Assembly (NCBI GenBank): GCA_958450325.1
Contig: OY288254.1
Coordinates: 33,613,577 to 33,677,576, forward strand
Length of the DNA stretch: 64,000 bases
Direction of reading: 5' to 3'
Source: Agrostemma githago
Taxonomy: Eukaryota; Streptophyta; Magnoliopsida; Caryophyllales; Caryophyllaceae
Shown: positions 40,111 to 49,888 of the stretch, one piece after another
Numbering within the stretch: the first letter of the stretch is position 1
Layout of the letters: every line of letters starts with the position of its first letter
Program-made: the position numbers and the translations under genes
Notes under the pieces: generated by a model
The model's database searches: none
What the model was told of the DNA's origin: nothing
What the model saw: the letters and a program-made list of their open reading frames with translations, nothing else

Positions 40111-42105
40111 TTGCCCGGAGACAAGCCGAGCAACAAAGAAAACCTGTTCAGCACCCATGCCATATTTACAGGAGAGGTAATTGACTGTTCTCACCTCATT
40201 TCCCCGTTTATTCCACAAATCAATGGGATATGGTTTGATGATGAGGATGATGTGTACCTGGCCAAAGGAGAGGCTGTCCCCGTCACCAGAGAAGAAGTTC
40301 GAAAAGCCAAGTCCAAGGCCTTGACCACCAACCACCTCGCCACTGCTGGACGCGCCACTCCAACATCCGTCACTGAACCTGCCAGGACGGAACCGACCCC
40401 CGAGGAACCAAGCAACGACACGGCCTTGGTCCAACAAATGAAGAGGGTTCGAGCCGACTTAACCATCTGGCAATTACTGGTTAGCTCACAAGCTCATCGG
40501 GAAGCACTGACTAAGGCTCTCGATGAAATCAAGGTCGATTCAGAAGCTACCCCTGCTGAAATGGTAGCTACTATCATGCCCTACCTCGAGGGCAAGTCCA
40601 ATAACGAAGGCCCACTCATAACCTTCGCCGAATCTGATCTACCATCATTTGGGCCCAATCATAATCTGGCCCTATATATCACGGTCATCTGCAAGGGTAA
40701 GTACCTCCCGATGACCCTTATCGACGATGGATCGGCCGTGAACGTCCTACCCCTAAGGACCGCTAGGGCCCTCGGCATAACTGATGTCGACTATCTCCCG
40801 ACAGCGCAAACAATCCAGGCTTTCGACGGAAGCCCAAAACCGGTAGCTGGGGCCGTTAAACTGAAGATCATAACGGGCCCTATCGAAAAGGAGTTGGAAT
40901 TTCAGGTGATAGATGTCACCTCATCATTCAATCTCTTACTAGGAAGGCCTTGGATCCACGCAGTCAAGGCCGTATCATCTACCCTCCACCGAAAAGTCAA
41001 GATGCCACTCAAAGACGGTATCATCACACTGGAGGCGACCCCAATAAATGTGGCTAGCTGTAATGCCACGAACCGAGCCGAACCACGAGGATTCGACTTC
41101 GTGGGTATGATCGAGGATGAATATCTCTTCAGGCCCTACTTCACTACTAGCATCGACATGATGCTACAAAATCTGGGTTACTTACCCGGAGCTACCTCGA
41201 GACCGCATCTTCCAGCTGGGAAGATAATCGAAGTCCTGAGCGATGGCGAGTCACAATTCGGGTTAGGATATGCCATAACCCCAGAAAATGTGGTCCAGGC
41301 CGGTATTCATAAGGCCACTTACATCCTCAAGGGTACTTACATAGGCCCTTATAGCCCGAAGTTAACTGACTACTTCGTCACTCCAGTCTTCGGAGCCATT
41401 CAAGTGGGCCTCTACCAACCCACCATCACATATCCCGAGACCAAAAAGGCTCGGGAATGCAACTATATCCTCGATGATATATTCACCATCATCCAAGCAG
41501 AGTCGAAGAAGGGTGAAAGCGACTCCGAGCCCGTGCTGGGGCTCTTATTTGGAGAAGACAAGACCATCCCTGCTCCAAAAGATGACTTGGTCAACTTGAT
41601 CCTCCGCAGCGATCGGTTCGACCCAACCAAGCTAATCACCGAAGTCGGCGCCAACACCGAGACGAGGGCTTGGAGGAAGACCATAAAATGGACCGACAGT
41701 CAAGGACGGGTCTATAAGCTGACCACCGGCGAGGGGGACATGCCGGATACCGAGTCCGAGTCCGAGTCTGAGTCTGAGTCTGAGTCCGAGTTTAGAGGGT
41801 CCGGTGCTGGAGTCGAGTCTGCAACCCCTCTTCCCTTAGCCACTAAGGTCTTGGGGCCTGTCCCAAGACCTCTCCCTATCCCGCCACTGACCAGCGATCA
41901 GATGGCCGCTCTATTCGAGTTATTTACCAAATTTAGCATCAATAATAATAACGAACACCGTTTTGCTTACGACCTGTCTTATTTCCAAAATTTTCTCAAT
42001 TTCAAAAATTTTATATGCAATGACATTGAGAAACCCGACGAACAGGTACCTCTACCACAACATCTAGTCGAACAGGTCGAGCAAAGAGAATCCCGAGATC
42101 GGTAA
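40111..42105 (+). CDS. pol: Tat protease region
   Basis: 664 codons open; the first codons are the end of Gag (SRKIPLPGDKPS context). The aspartic protease has IDDGSAVNVLP (Asp205-Asp206-Gly-Ser) and the partner motif LLLGRPW near residue 275. A long spacer follows, with a Ser-Glu dipeptide repeat near residues 549-560 encoded by a GAGTC(C/T) microsatellite (41754-41790). The protease would process the polyprotein. The frame ends at TAA 42103-42105, shortly before RT. Confidence 0.8.
   Translation: MPGDKPSNKENLFSTHAIFTGEVIDCSHLISPFIPQINGIWFDDEDDVYLAKGEAVPVTREEVRKAKSKALTTNHLATAGRATPTSVTEPARTEPTPEEPSNDTALVQQMKRVRADLTIWQLLVSSQAHREALTKALDEIKVDSEATPAEMVATIMPYLEGKSNNEGPLITFAESDLPSFGPNHNLALYITVICKGKYLPMTLIDDGSAVNVLPLRTARALGITDVDYLPTAQTIQAFDGSPKPVAGAVKLKIITGPIEKELEFQVIDVTSSFNLLLGRPWIHAVKAVSSTLHRKVKMPLKDGIITLEATPINVASCNATNRAEPRGFDFVGMIEDEYLFRPYFTTSIDMMLQNLGYLPGATSRPHLPAGKIIEVLSDGESQFGLGYAITPENVVQAGIHKATYILKGTYIGPYSPKLTDYFVTPVFGAIQVGLYQPTITYPETKKARECNYILDDIFTIIQAESKKGESDSEPVLGLLFGEDKTIPAPKDDLVNLILRSDRFDPTKLITEVGANTETRAWRKTIKWTDSQGRVYKLTTGEGDMPDTESESESESESESEFRGSGAGVESATPLPLATKVLGPVPRPLPIPPLTSDQMAALFELFTKFSINNNNEHRFAYDLSYFQNFLNFKNFICNDIEKPDEQVPLPQHLVEQVEQRESRDR
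41752..41792 (+). repeat. GAGTCY microsatellite encoding Ser-Glu repeats
   Basis: About six hexamer units GAGTC(C/T) within the protease-RT spacer; length changes here would keep the frame. Confidence 0.85.
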
Positions 42106-42152
42106 TTGAAGACACCGAGTCCATCAACGTAGGAACCACTTTAGAGCCCCAG

Positions 42153-43025
42153 ATGCTTAAGTTGGGCCTATCTTTAGAACCAGAGGAGAGAAAACAGTTC
42201 ACAGACCTCCTCCTAGAATTTAAAGACGTCTTTGCATGGTCGTACAAGGACATGCCGGGAATAGATCGAGAAATAGCAGAACACCGAATACCCATCAAAG
42301 ATAGGTGCAAACCGGTAAAACAGAAGCTCAGAAGAATGAAGCCCGAATGGTCTCTTAAAGTCAAGGAAGAGGTCGATAAACAATTCAAAGCGGGTTTTAT
42401 ACAAGTGTCTGAATATCCAGACTGGGTTGCAAACATCGTGCCGGTACCCAAGAAGGACGGCAAGGTGCGAGTATGCGTGGACTTCCGGGACCTAAACAAG
42501 GCCAGCCCAAAAGATGATTTTTCGTTACCGCACATCGACATATTGGTGGATAACACGGCCGATCATGCCCTCCTATCATTCATGGACGGGTATGCCGGAT
42601 ACAATCAAATCAAAATGGAAGAAGAGGATATGGGTAAGACCACCTTCATTACACCATGGGGTACTTACTGTTACACCGTCATGCCATTTGGGCTTATCAA
42701 CGCTGGAGCCACTTATCAACGGACCGCCATCACCTTATTGCACGACATGATGCATAAGGAGGTGGTAGTCTATGTGGACGATATGATCGTCAAATCCAAG
42801 GACCGAAGCGGGCACATTCCGGCCCTAAGAATGTTCTTCACCTGGCTACGTAAATACAACATGAGACTGAACCCACAAAAATGCAGTTTCGGAGTAACGT
42901 CAGGCAAATTACTGGGCCATATCGGTAGCCAACGCGGCATCGAAGTCGACCCAGCTAAAATCAAGGCCATCACCGAGATGCAACCACCCATGACCGAAAA
43001 AGAAATAAGGGGGTTTCTCGGGAAA
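42153..43025 (+). CDS. pol: Tat reverse transcriptase, interrupted
   Basis: RT palm and fingers: VPKKDGKVRVCVDFRDLNKA, FMDGYAGYNQIKM, MPFGLINAGATYQR, and catalytic YVDD (Val-Asp-Asp, residues 208-210). It continues to EKEIRGFLGK at 43025, where the small element inserts; the frame resumes at 45285 as FQYISRFISKL. The sequence is Tat-like (FAWSYKDMPGID upstream). A stop separates it from the protease ORF. Confidence 0.88.
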
Positions 43026-43847
43026 TGATGTGATTTAGAACGGACCTTGATCTCGTATCACAAGGACACGAAACAAAGTTGCTGGTCACGACAAGAAACA
43101 AACAAAAATAGATAAAAGTAAAACAAAAGGGATAGTATGCTAAGTGAGATAGACCTATATCTCAACTAAGCGGGTCGCTATTCAAACACTCGATTGAATA
43201 AGCGGGAATTAGAACTCGAAAACGCGTAGAACTCTAAGACTCTTAATTGTAACTCGACAATTAAAATTAAACAAGCAAAAGCTTACAATTTTCTTTTTTT
43301 CAAATCTGCCATTTACAAACAAACTAAAGGCTATAAATAGCCATTAAGCACGAGAAGGGCAAGGCAAAAATCAGCCACCCAAGTCAAGCTTCTTAAATGC
43401 TAGAACAAAGAACTAGGAAATCAAATTACAAAGAACTAGAAAAATAAACTACAAAGAACTAGGATGACTAAAATCAGGCAACTACAAAGGACCAACAGGT
43501 TACATTCATTGTACATTATGGGTACAATGCTCCATGTTTGCACGAGTGGTCTTGATTAAGCGGACTTGAAGATAGCAGCTCTTCTCCTCGGGAATTTATT
43601 GAAAGCTTTAAAGAAAATCGAGGCAAAGAAACAATTCCGTCAAAGAATTTAACAGCAGCGTTTTTCAATGCACAGTTGACTTGTTTGGTGCATAACTTCG
43701 TCAATACTTGTTCAATGAACCTTCACGAGTAGTCATTGGAAAGATAAGCTCGAAATCTATCTCCTGCATTTTGAATGACTACAAATTTCCAAGTATAACT
43801 CGAGATATGGACCGATCAAAACAACACTGCAAACTGAACTCGCATCA
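43026..43847 (-). repeat. Subfamily C LTR (3' LTR of the mismatched element)
   Basis: U5 tip TGATGTGATTTAGAACGG, unlike the TGATGTGAGTT of subfamilies A and B. Its middle (43060-43500) is not shared with A or B except for the AGTGAGATAGACCTATA stretch. Confidence 0.85.
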
Positions 43848-44277
43848 TACTCTTCTTCTTTGAAAAAGAATTGTCCTCAATTCTTGTAACAAGTATCCCA
43901 CCTGGATCAAATACAAAATTTGTTAGGATCAACACACCCTTACTCCAAATAGACACAAGTGTGGGTAATGTTGGTATTATGGCTCGACCACAAGCTCGAC
44001 TCCTTTTAAAAAACGCGCAATTTTGTACGCTTGTGAAATCCATTTTGCTTGTTTTGAACATGGACGGATCACGTATCTTATATTGCTTCTCAAAATATTC
44101 CATGAGCTCAATCCCTCTATTTTCGATGTTTGTTTTGGCCAAGATCAGAATTTTTTTCTTCATGCGCAACCCATTTGGCTCACAATGATCTTCATATTCA
44201 TCGAAAATAGGAGGCAACGCCGGATCAAAAACCAAACATTCCTCGCTTGTATTTTCCAACGAGAAAATTACAGCCAT
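43816..44277 (-). CDS. Non-autonomous element ORF, subfamily C copy
   Basis: 153 codons, intact, starting MAVIFSLEN at 44277. About 77% of residues match the subfamily A protein by eye. Many changes are conservative (Val/Ile, Leu/Met, Lys/Arg), and a two-codon in-frame insertion (Glu-Asp) follows FDEY. The conserved blocks are IPTLPTL, WSK-VLILTNFVFDPGG and VTRIEDNSFSKK. No known domain is recognised. It is read through the polypurine tract into U3. Confidence 0.75.
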   Translation of the reverse strand: MAVIFSLENTSEECLVFDPALPPIFDEYEDHCEPNGLRMKKKILILAKTNIENRGIELMEYFEKQYKIRDPSMFKTSKMDFTSVQNCAFFKRSRACGRAIIPTLPTLVSIWSKGVLILTNFVFDPGGILVTRIEDNSFSKKKSMMRVQFAVLF

Positions 44278-44532
44278 TTTTTTTTTGAATAGTACTCCGT
44301 GAACAGTACTAATTCGTGAACAGTTTTTTTTTTTTTTTTTTTTTTGAAAATAAATCGAACTTCAACAAGAACCACGAAACAATCAAAACCGATTAACCCT
44401 CGAACTACCCGTACGAGTTTAACCTTTGAATTCCAATCGCAATAAGAAATTCAACTAATAACTTGGCTTCGACACTCCTTGGACCGTCTTGATTTTAAGA
44501 AAAATCAAGAGTTGTAGCTCTGATACCACTAA

Positions 44533-45279
44533 TGATGTGAGTTGATATGAACTTTGAAACAAGAATATGAAGTAGGATTAGTATTCTGAAATGGAATGTA
44601 AACAAGTGACCAAAACAGAATGAAAGGTTAGTTTTAAGGATGAATAAACCGTAACCAAGGATAGTATGCTAGGTGAAGTAGACCTATACTCCAACAAAGC
44701 GGTTGCTAGATCAAACACTGGATTGAAATAGCTTGTTTAGAGCTTGTAACGCGACTTACTCTAGACTTTGTCTTGTAAACAACAAGGACGTAAAAGAAAA
44801 GCTTAGCTTTACTCAGGTTTTTGATATGCAAATTGGATGTCTTATTCATTCAAATAGATGGCTATATATAGCCTACAACAAGACCCTTTAACCGGCTGGT
44901 TAGGGTGACAATAACGAAGCTACATGGTGACAAAAACAAAGCTACATCTATGTGAACTAGGAGCTAATAACAAAGCTATGTAAACTAGGAGCTAATAACA
45001 AAGCTATGTAAACTAGGAGATAATAACAAAGCTTAATAAGGAGCCATTTGGACGTGCACAACCAGCTTCAAACGTCCTCTTTAACCCCGGTGCTTTCCCA
45101 TGCACAACTGTCTTGTTCGGACCATAACTTTGTCAATACTTGTTCAATGAACCTTCACAAGTAGTCATTGGAAAGATAAGCTCGAAATCTATCTCCTGCA
45201 TTTTGAATGACTACAAATTTCCAAGTATAACTCGAGATATGGACCGATCAAAACAACACTGCAAACTGAACTCGCATCA
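44533..45279 (-). repeat. Subfamily A-like LTR (5' LTR of the mismatched element)
   Basis: Matches array LTRs A1-A8 in U5, R and the 28-bp repeats (three units), but has one ~190-bp unit whose end (CTGCATTTTG, CAAACTGAACTCGC) is the C/B type. Confidence 0.85.
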
Positions 45280-45284
45280 GGAAA

Positions 45285-46113
45285 TTCCAATACATCAGCC
45301 GTTTCATTTCAAAACTAACCATGGTATGTGAGCCCATTTTCAAGAAACTGAAGATTGGGGAACGGGTGCTATGGGACGACAAATGTTAAATGGCTTTTTG
45401 ACAAAATCAAGGAGATTCTGTCTACTCCGCCGGTATTAATGCCACCTCAACACGGTCTGCCTTTGTCGTTATATCTAACAACAACCGAGACAGCCATGGG
45501 GGCTATGCTGGCCCAGACAGTTGATTTAGAAGAACGGGCTATTTACTAAATCAGTAAAAAGTTCCTCGAATACGAATGCAAATACACAATGCTCGAGAAG
45601 ACGTGTCTAGCATTAGTTTGGGCCACTAAAAAGCTCCGACATTACATGCTTAGCCACGAGGTACATGTTTTGTCCAAAATGGATCCTATCAAGTACTTGT
45701 TCGAGAAGCCCATCCTCAACGGAAGGATGTCAAGATGGACTTTAATGTTATCTGAGTTCGACCTCAAATTTGTACCATTAAAAGCCATCAAAGGCCGGGT
45801 AGTTGCCGAGTTCCTCGCTGACAGCCCAATATCCGAAGAAGGCCCACTGATACATGGGCCTTTCCTGATGAAGACATATTCCATACCGATACCGAAACAT
45901 GGGATCTGTATTTTGACGGAGCATCCAATTTCCGAGGATTTGGGGTTGGAATTCTGCTAATCTCACCCCAAGGAGAGCACACTACCTTATCCATCAAGTT
46001 GGACTTTGACGTGACCAACAACGCAGCCGAATACGAAGCATGCATTCACGGGTTGCAAGCCGCCGCTGATTTAGGGGTAACAAACCTCCGGGTCCACGGT
46101 GATTCATCATTGG
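45285..46113 (+). pseudogene. pol: Tat RT end, RNase H and second (archaeal-type) RNase H
   Basis: Continues the RT (FQYISRFISKL), then RNase H remnants (TTTETAMGAMLAQ, YTMLEKTCLALVWATKKLRHYML). Breaks include a TAA at 45547-45549 (ISKKF context) and a frame change before 45880. The second RNase H has LYFDGASNFRGFGVGI, NNAAEYEACIHGL and GDSSL, with the Asp, Glu and Asp expected of that fold. It is cut by the Athila derivative at 46114. Confidence 0.85.
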
Positions 46114-47717
46114 TGATAAGTGTAGTTTGTAGTGCCTTTTTCACTATGTTTTGGTCCCATTTCCTTGTGGAATCGCTCCTTGGGAGCAATTTATGGGCTT
46201 CTTATGCTTCCTTTAGTTCGTTTCAGGTTCCCGAGACCGATTTGGAAGAGTTGGAGCGATTCCGACTCTATACATACACATTTTGGAGCCAACGGAGTAA
46301 AGAAACGATGACTCGATGCCTTGAAATCGACCCCGAGACCTTGGGACCCAATCCCGAGCCTCCGAGACCCGATCCCGAGTCCCAAGAATCGGCAAGAAAC
46401 CCATGAGAGGCAAGGAGGGACCAAAGAGCTCTTAAGGGAGGCCTTCAAGACCCATCCCGTTCGGGATGGCCTCATCCCGTTCGGGATGGGGTGCACTTTT
46501 GAGGAGGCCACTGTGAGCCCATCCAGGTCGGGATGACAGGGCCGTCCCGGTCGGGATGATCCGTCCCGGTCGGGATGGGCTACAGCTCACCCGCATTGTT
46601 TCCTTTCTTCTCCTTTCCACTTGTAACCCTATATATACCCCCCCTCTTGTATTAAGACAGAATCTTCTGTTATATTCTTCACCTCTCCTTAAACCCTAGA
46701 CTACTTTAGGTTAGATTAGATTAGATTAGTCGGTAATTAGTTGTTAATCCCAGTTTAGTCTTGTATTAAGGGAATTCTTCAAGATCCATTCAAGATTGAC
46801 AACCTTGGGTGTTTGTTTTGGGTTTTCTTCATTAATGCAAGTTTTGTTCTTTCTTTTTCACTAGTATGGTAATCTTCTCTTCCTTTTTCTCTTAATCTTT
46901 GTTTAAGTTATTCAAGTTTCAATCTTTAGTTCTAGATTATTGTTTTGTTCTTCATACTTGTTAGTTTGTTTATGTTTGTTTTGTTTTCTTATGTTGATCC
47001 ATCTTGTTCTTGTTAGTTATAGTTTGATTATGTTAGAGTAGTGTTCTTGCTAGGGTTAGTAGGGTGATTAGGGTGTTAATTGGATGATTAAGGGATTGTT
47101 GGAGATGTTGTTGGAAGATTTGGGTTTCCTCTTGGTTTGATGCATATCACATGTTTGTTGAAATGCTTGAATGACTAAGTAGGTGCGAATGCTTGTTGTT
47201 CTTACCTTTCTCTTGTGGGTGATAGTTTGTTTGTGGGTTCGGTCCCCTCACTAAGTTGCGAGAGCCCGGTGAGGACGACCCCTAGGTCGGTCTAAGTAGC
47301 GAGAGCCCGGATGCGACCTAGGCCACCATAGCGCGCTAGAACCCCGTTTGTCATGTGTGTAGGATGAACCTCTAGGTAGGCCTAAGTTGCGAGAGCCCGG
47401 ACCAACCTAGATTACCCTACTACCTCCTTCGCTCTAGTTATCCCTTGACCATTCCATAACCCCTTTGACCCCGACCTAATCCTAGCCCGTTTCTTTGTTT
47501 GTTTCTCCGGCACCTTAGTCTTAGTCTAGCTTTCTCCCCTTCTATCATTCTTTAGTTTAGCTTAGCTCGTTGACTTAGTCTAGTATTTGGGCCGACCTAG
47601 TCTAGGCTATACATTATCGTCCCCGTGGATTCGACCCGACTTGCCCTATCTACCCTAGTTAGGATTAGCCGGTTATATTATTGACGGTTGGGATTGCACG
47701 ACAAATCCCTCCCATCA
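46114..47717 (+). repeat. 5' LTR of the plus-strand Athila derivative
   Basis: 1604 bp, TGATAAGTGTAGTTTG...CCTCCCATCA. The TATA box is at 46631-46638. It is collinear with the Athila1 LTR. Confidence 0.9.
46452..46585. promoter_or_regulatory. Palindrome cluster, Athila derivative LTR
   Basis: Two tandem CATCCCGTTCGGGATG dyads, then partial CCAGGTCGGGATG, GTCCCGGTCGGGATG and CGTCCCGGTCGGGATGG, ~50 bp before the TATA box. Confidence 0.65.
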
Positions 47718-47720
47718 ATT

Positions 47721-47738
47721 TGGCGCCGTCGCCGGGGA
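47721..47738 (+). other. Primer-binding site, plus-strand Athila derivative
   Basis: TGGCGCCGTCGCCGGGGA: one mismatch (C for T) to the tRNA-Asp complement that is perfect in Athila1. Confidence 0.85.
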
Positions 47739-47971
47739 CGGTGCTAGTTTAGACTTTGTTTTCCTATTTGCTTGACTTTGTCTTTGTGTTTTGTTTTTTC
47801 TTTTTTCTTTTTGTTCCTTTTACTTCTTGTGTGTGTGGTTTATTTCTCTCTTGTCTAGTGCCCAAAAAGCACTAGACTTCTCACGTTTGTTCTTAGTCTA
47901 CAGTTTGTGCTTAGAGGTGGTGACTATCTTCTTCTTGCAACTTAGAGCCGCTTTAACGGACGGTTGCTAGA

Positions 47972-49084
47972 ATGAGTGGTTTCCAACCGGGTATGAGCTA
48001 CGATTTTCGAGCGAGCATGGGGTTTGATCTAAACTCCCCACACATGGAAGCCGATATGAGCTACCCCTCTTCTTCTTTGAACCAAAGCTATGACATGACG
48101 TCCCCCTACCATAATCAAGCTTCTTGGGGTAATCAAGATGAGTATGATCCTCAAGAATATGGATGCGGCTACCAACAAGTGAATGACTATCAAATCTACG
48201 ATCATGGTGACTATTACTCGAGTTATGATTGTGAACCCACCATGTTCAATCAAGATTCACCTTATGGAAGCCAATACCCCCAAAACCCACCATACTACCC
48301 TCCACCCCAACCACAATATGAACCCCATGACCCACAATACCACCAATCACCCCAACCTTGCTACCAACAATATGATGCCCCACCCTTTGGGCATCATCAA
48401 GATTTTCAAGGAGCTTTAAAAGACCCCAATGATCACCAATTGCCCGACATGGAGGTGTTTCAATCTATGCTTCAAATGCAAAGGAGCCTCCAAGAAACGG
48501 CCATTCAATTGCAAAAAGAACAAGAGGAATTAATGGCCCAAATTCGAAGGGGAAACGAGGCGAGGAATGCTCAATTAAATGCATTATCGGTTCAAACCGT
48601 AATGTTTTTATCCCGAGCATCACAATTAGATGAAGGGTGCCCACTTGAGAAAGAGGAGCATCCTAACCATGAAGCCGGCAATGTAGTTCCCTTTGATAGA
48701 GAAGTTTGCTTTGAAGAACCTCAATCATCTACCCAAAAAGAGACAGATGAGGATATGACCCTTGGTGAAGGCAACATTGGTGAGGAATTTGAGGAGGATG
48801 GTGAGTTGGATGATTTGGTGGAGTTTGTGAAGTTTTTGGGTGAAAATGATAGCCTTGAGTTGCCCTTGGGCGATAATGTGGATAAGCATCAAGAGCCCCT
48901 TGTAAGTGAACCAAGCAATGGTTTGGAAGAGTTTGAAACCGCCGGTGGAAGTTTCGATTCTCTCCTCCATGATGATGTGGGGCCAAGTGATGAAGATGGG
49001 GAACCACAACTTGAGGAAAGTGTGGGGGTGTGCAACGAGGAAGTGAGGCCAAAACCGGTTTTGTGCCTCGTTTCTTGGAGATGA
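47972..49084 (+). CDS. Tyr/Pro/Gln-rich ORF of the Athila derivative
   Basis: 370 codons from MSGFQPGMS. Not a recognised domain. Residues 1-150 are rich in Tyr, Gln, Pro, Asp and His, with PPYYPPPQPQYEP. Residues ~155-210 form a likely coiled coil (LQMQRSLQETAIQLQKEQ) resembling the Gag-protease linker of Athila1. Residues 225-365 are acidic. One T is missing near 49057 relative to the minus-strand copy, so the conserved C-terminal part is read in another frame (to 49317). The upstream leader still resembles the Athila1 gag start, but its ATG is lost. Confidence 0.65.
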   Translation: MSGFQPGMSYDFRASMGFDLNSPHMEADMSYPSSSLNQSYDMTSPYHNQASWGNQDEYDPQEYGCGYQQVNDYQIYDHGDYYSSYDCEPTMFNQDSPYGSQYPQNPPYYPPPQPQYEPHDPQYHQSPQPCYQQYDAPPFGHHQDFQGALKDPNDHQLPDMEVFQSMLQMQRSLQETAIQLQKEQEELMAQIRRGNEARNAQLNALSVQTVMFLSRASQLDEGCPLEKEEHPNHEAGNVVPFDREVCFEEPQSSTQKETDEDMTLGEGNIGEEFEEDGELDDLVEFVKFLGENDSLELPLGDNVDKHQEPLVSEPSNGLEEFETAGGSFDSLLHDDVGPSDEDGEPQLEESVGVCNEEVRPKPVLCLVSWR

Positions 49085-49317
49085 AGCTTGCTTGTGATTG
49101 GAGGCGATGCCTAGGGAGGAAGAGGTCGGTGAAGCTTGTAGGATGGATAGACCCCGGAGACTACTTGGAAGATGATTTTGGGTCTTGGGATCCCTACTTC
49201 TTGCCTCCACTTTGGAGGCCGTGGAGGTTAGCTAGGCTCGAGCGCTTCTTGAGCCTTCACTATGATGTCGGTAGCGCATTCGACTTGCTCCTTCATGCCC
49301 TTGAGGGCTACGGTTGA
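49085..49317 (+). pseudogene. C-terminal part of the same ORF, out of frame
   Basis: Reads MKLACDWRRCLGRKR, then a Trp/Asp-rich segment (GSWDPYFLPP) and HYDVGSAFDLLLHALEGYG before TGA. In the minus-strand copy this part is fused in frame with the acidic region. Function unknown. Confidence 0.6.
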
Positions 49318-49888
49318 AGAAGAGTCCACCATCCTCGGTTTGACGGAGTTCCTAAAGAACCGTCATGTTGTATATTCCCCCTTCCTCTTCTTTAGAATAC
49401 TTGTGCTTATATTTGTGTGCTTTGTCTCTTGATTTCTTCTAGTTGTTTCGTGAAGCTCTTGTAGTTGATTTGGTATTTTGATGAGCGATGTGAGGGAGTG
49501 AATTTGATGTGTACTTTGAGTTTATTGTGATAGGTGAAGTGAAGGTGACTCCTAGAAAGGAGTGGTTAGTGATAGAGCTTGGATCGTGAGTAAGGGAGTC
49601 GGTTTTTGGGGTCATGGGAGTCATGAAGACCCTATCCGACCGGGAAGGGTGTGTCGTCCCGACCGGGATGGGGCCGTCCCGATAGGGATGAGGGTGCTAA
49701 AAATCGAGTCCACTGGAGTGTCATCCCGATCGGGAAGGAGGCTTCCCGACCGGGAAGGGTTTAGCAACCCGACCGGGACCATCCATCCCGACCGGGATGG
49801 TCCCCTACTCCTTTTTGGTGCTTCTTCTTCGACATTTGAGCCCACCCAACAATTATATACCCCCACCCAACCTCCCTACCTTCCTTGC
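49318..49888 (+). other. Non-coding region of the Athila derivative
   Basis: No gene. It contains a palindrome cluster at 49627-49805 and ends at the CTTGC target site of the minus-strand insertion. Confidence 0.6.
49627..49805. promoter_or_regulatory. Internal palindrome cluster, plus-strand derivative
   Basis: About seven dyads, such as TCCCGACCGGGATGG, ATCCCGATCGGGAAGG, TTCCCGACCGGGAAGG and CATCCCGACCGGGATG. This cluster is inside the element, outside the LTR. Confidence 0.6.

Larger units (their letters stand above)
43026..45279 (-). mobile_element. Non-autonomous LTR element with mismatched LTRs
   Basis: Flanked by GGAAA (43021-43025 and 45280-45284) in the Tat RT. The left LTR (43026-43847, 822 bp) and right LTR (44533-45279, 747 bp) agree over the last ~170 bp of U3 but have different U5/R regions. 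The internal part is 685 bp with an intact 153-codon ORF, a primer site next to 44533 and a purine tract next to 43847. Confidence 0.9.
35411..46113 (+). mobile_element. Tat/Ogre-like retrotransposon, 5' part
   Basis: A 2.6-kb LTR, a primer site of the Ogre/Tat kind, Gag, protease, RT, RNase H and a second RNase H. It is inserted in the Athila1 protease region. It is interrupted by a small element (43026-45279), then cut at 46114 by an Athila derivative. Integrase (if present), 3' untranslated repeats and 3' LTR are outside the window. The dual RNase H is the hallmark of the Tat lineage. Confidence 0.88.
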
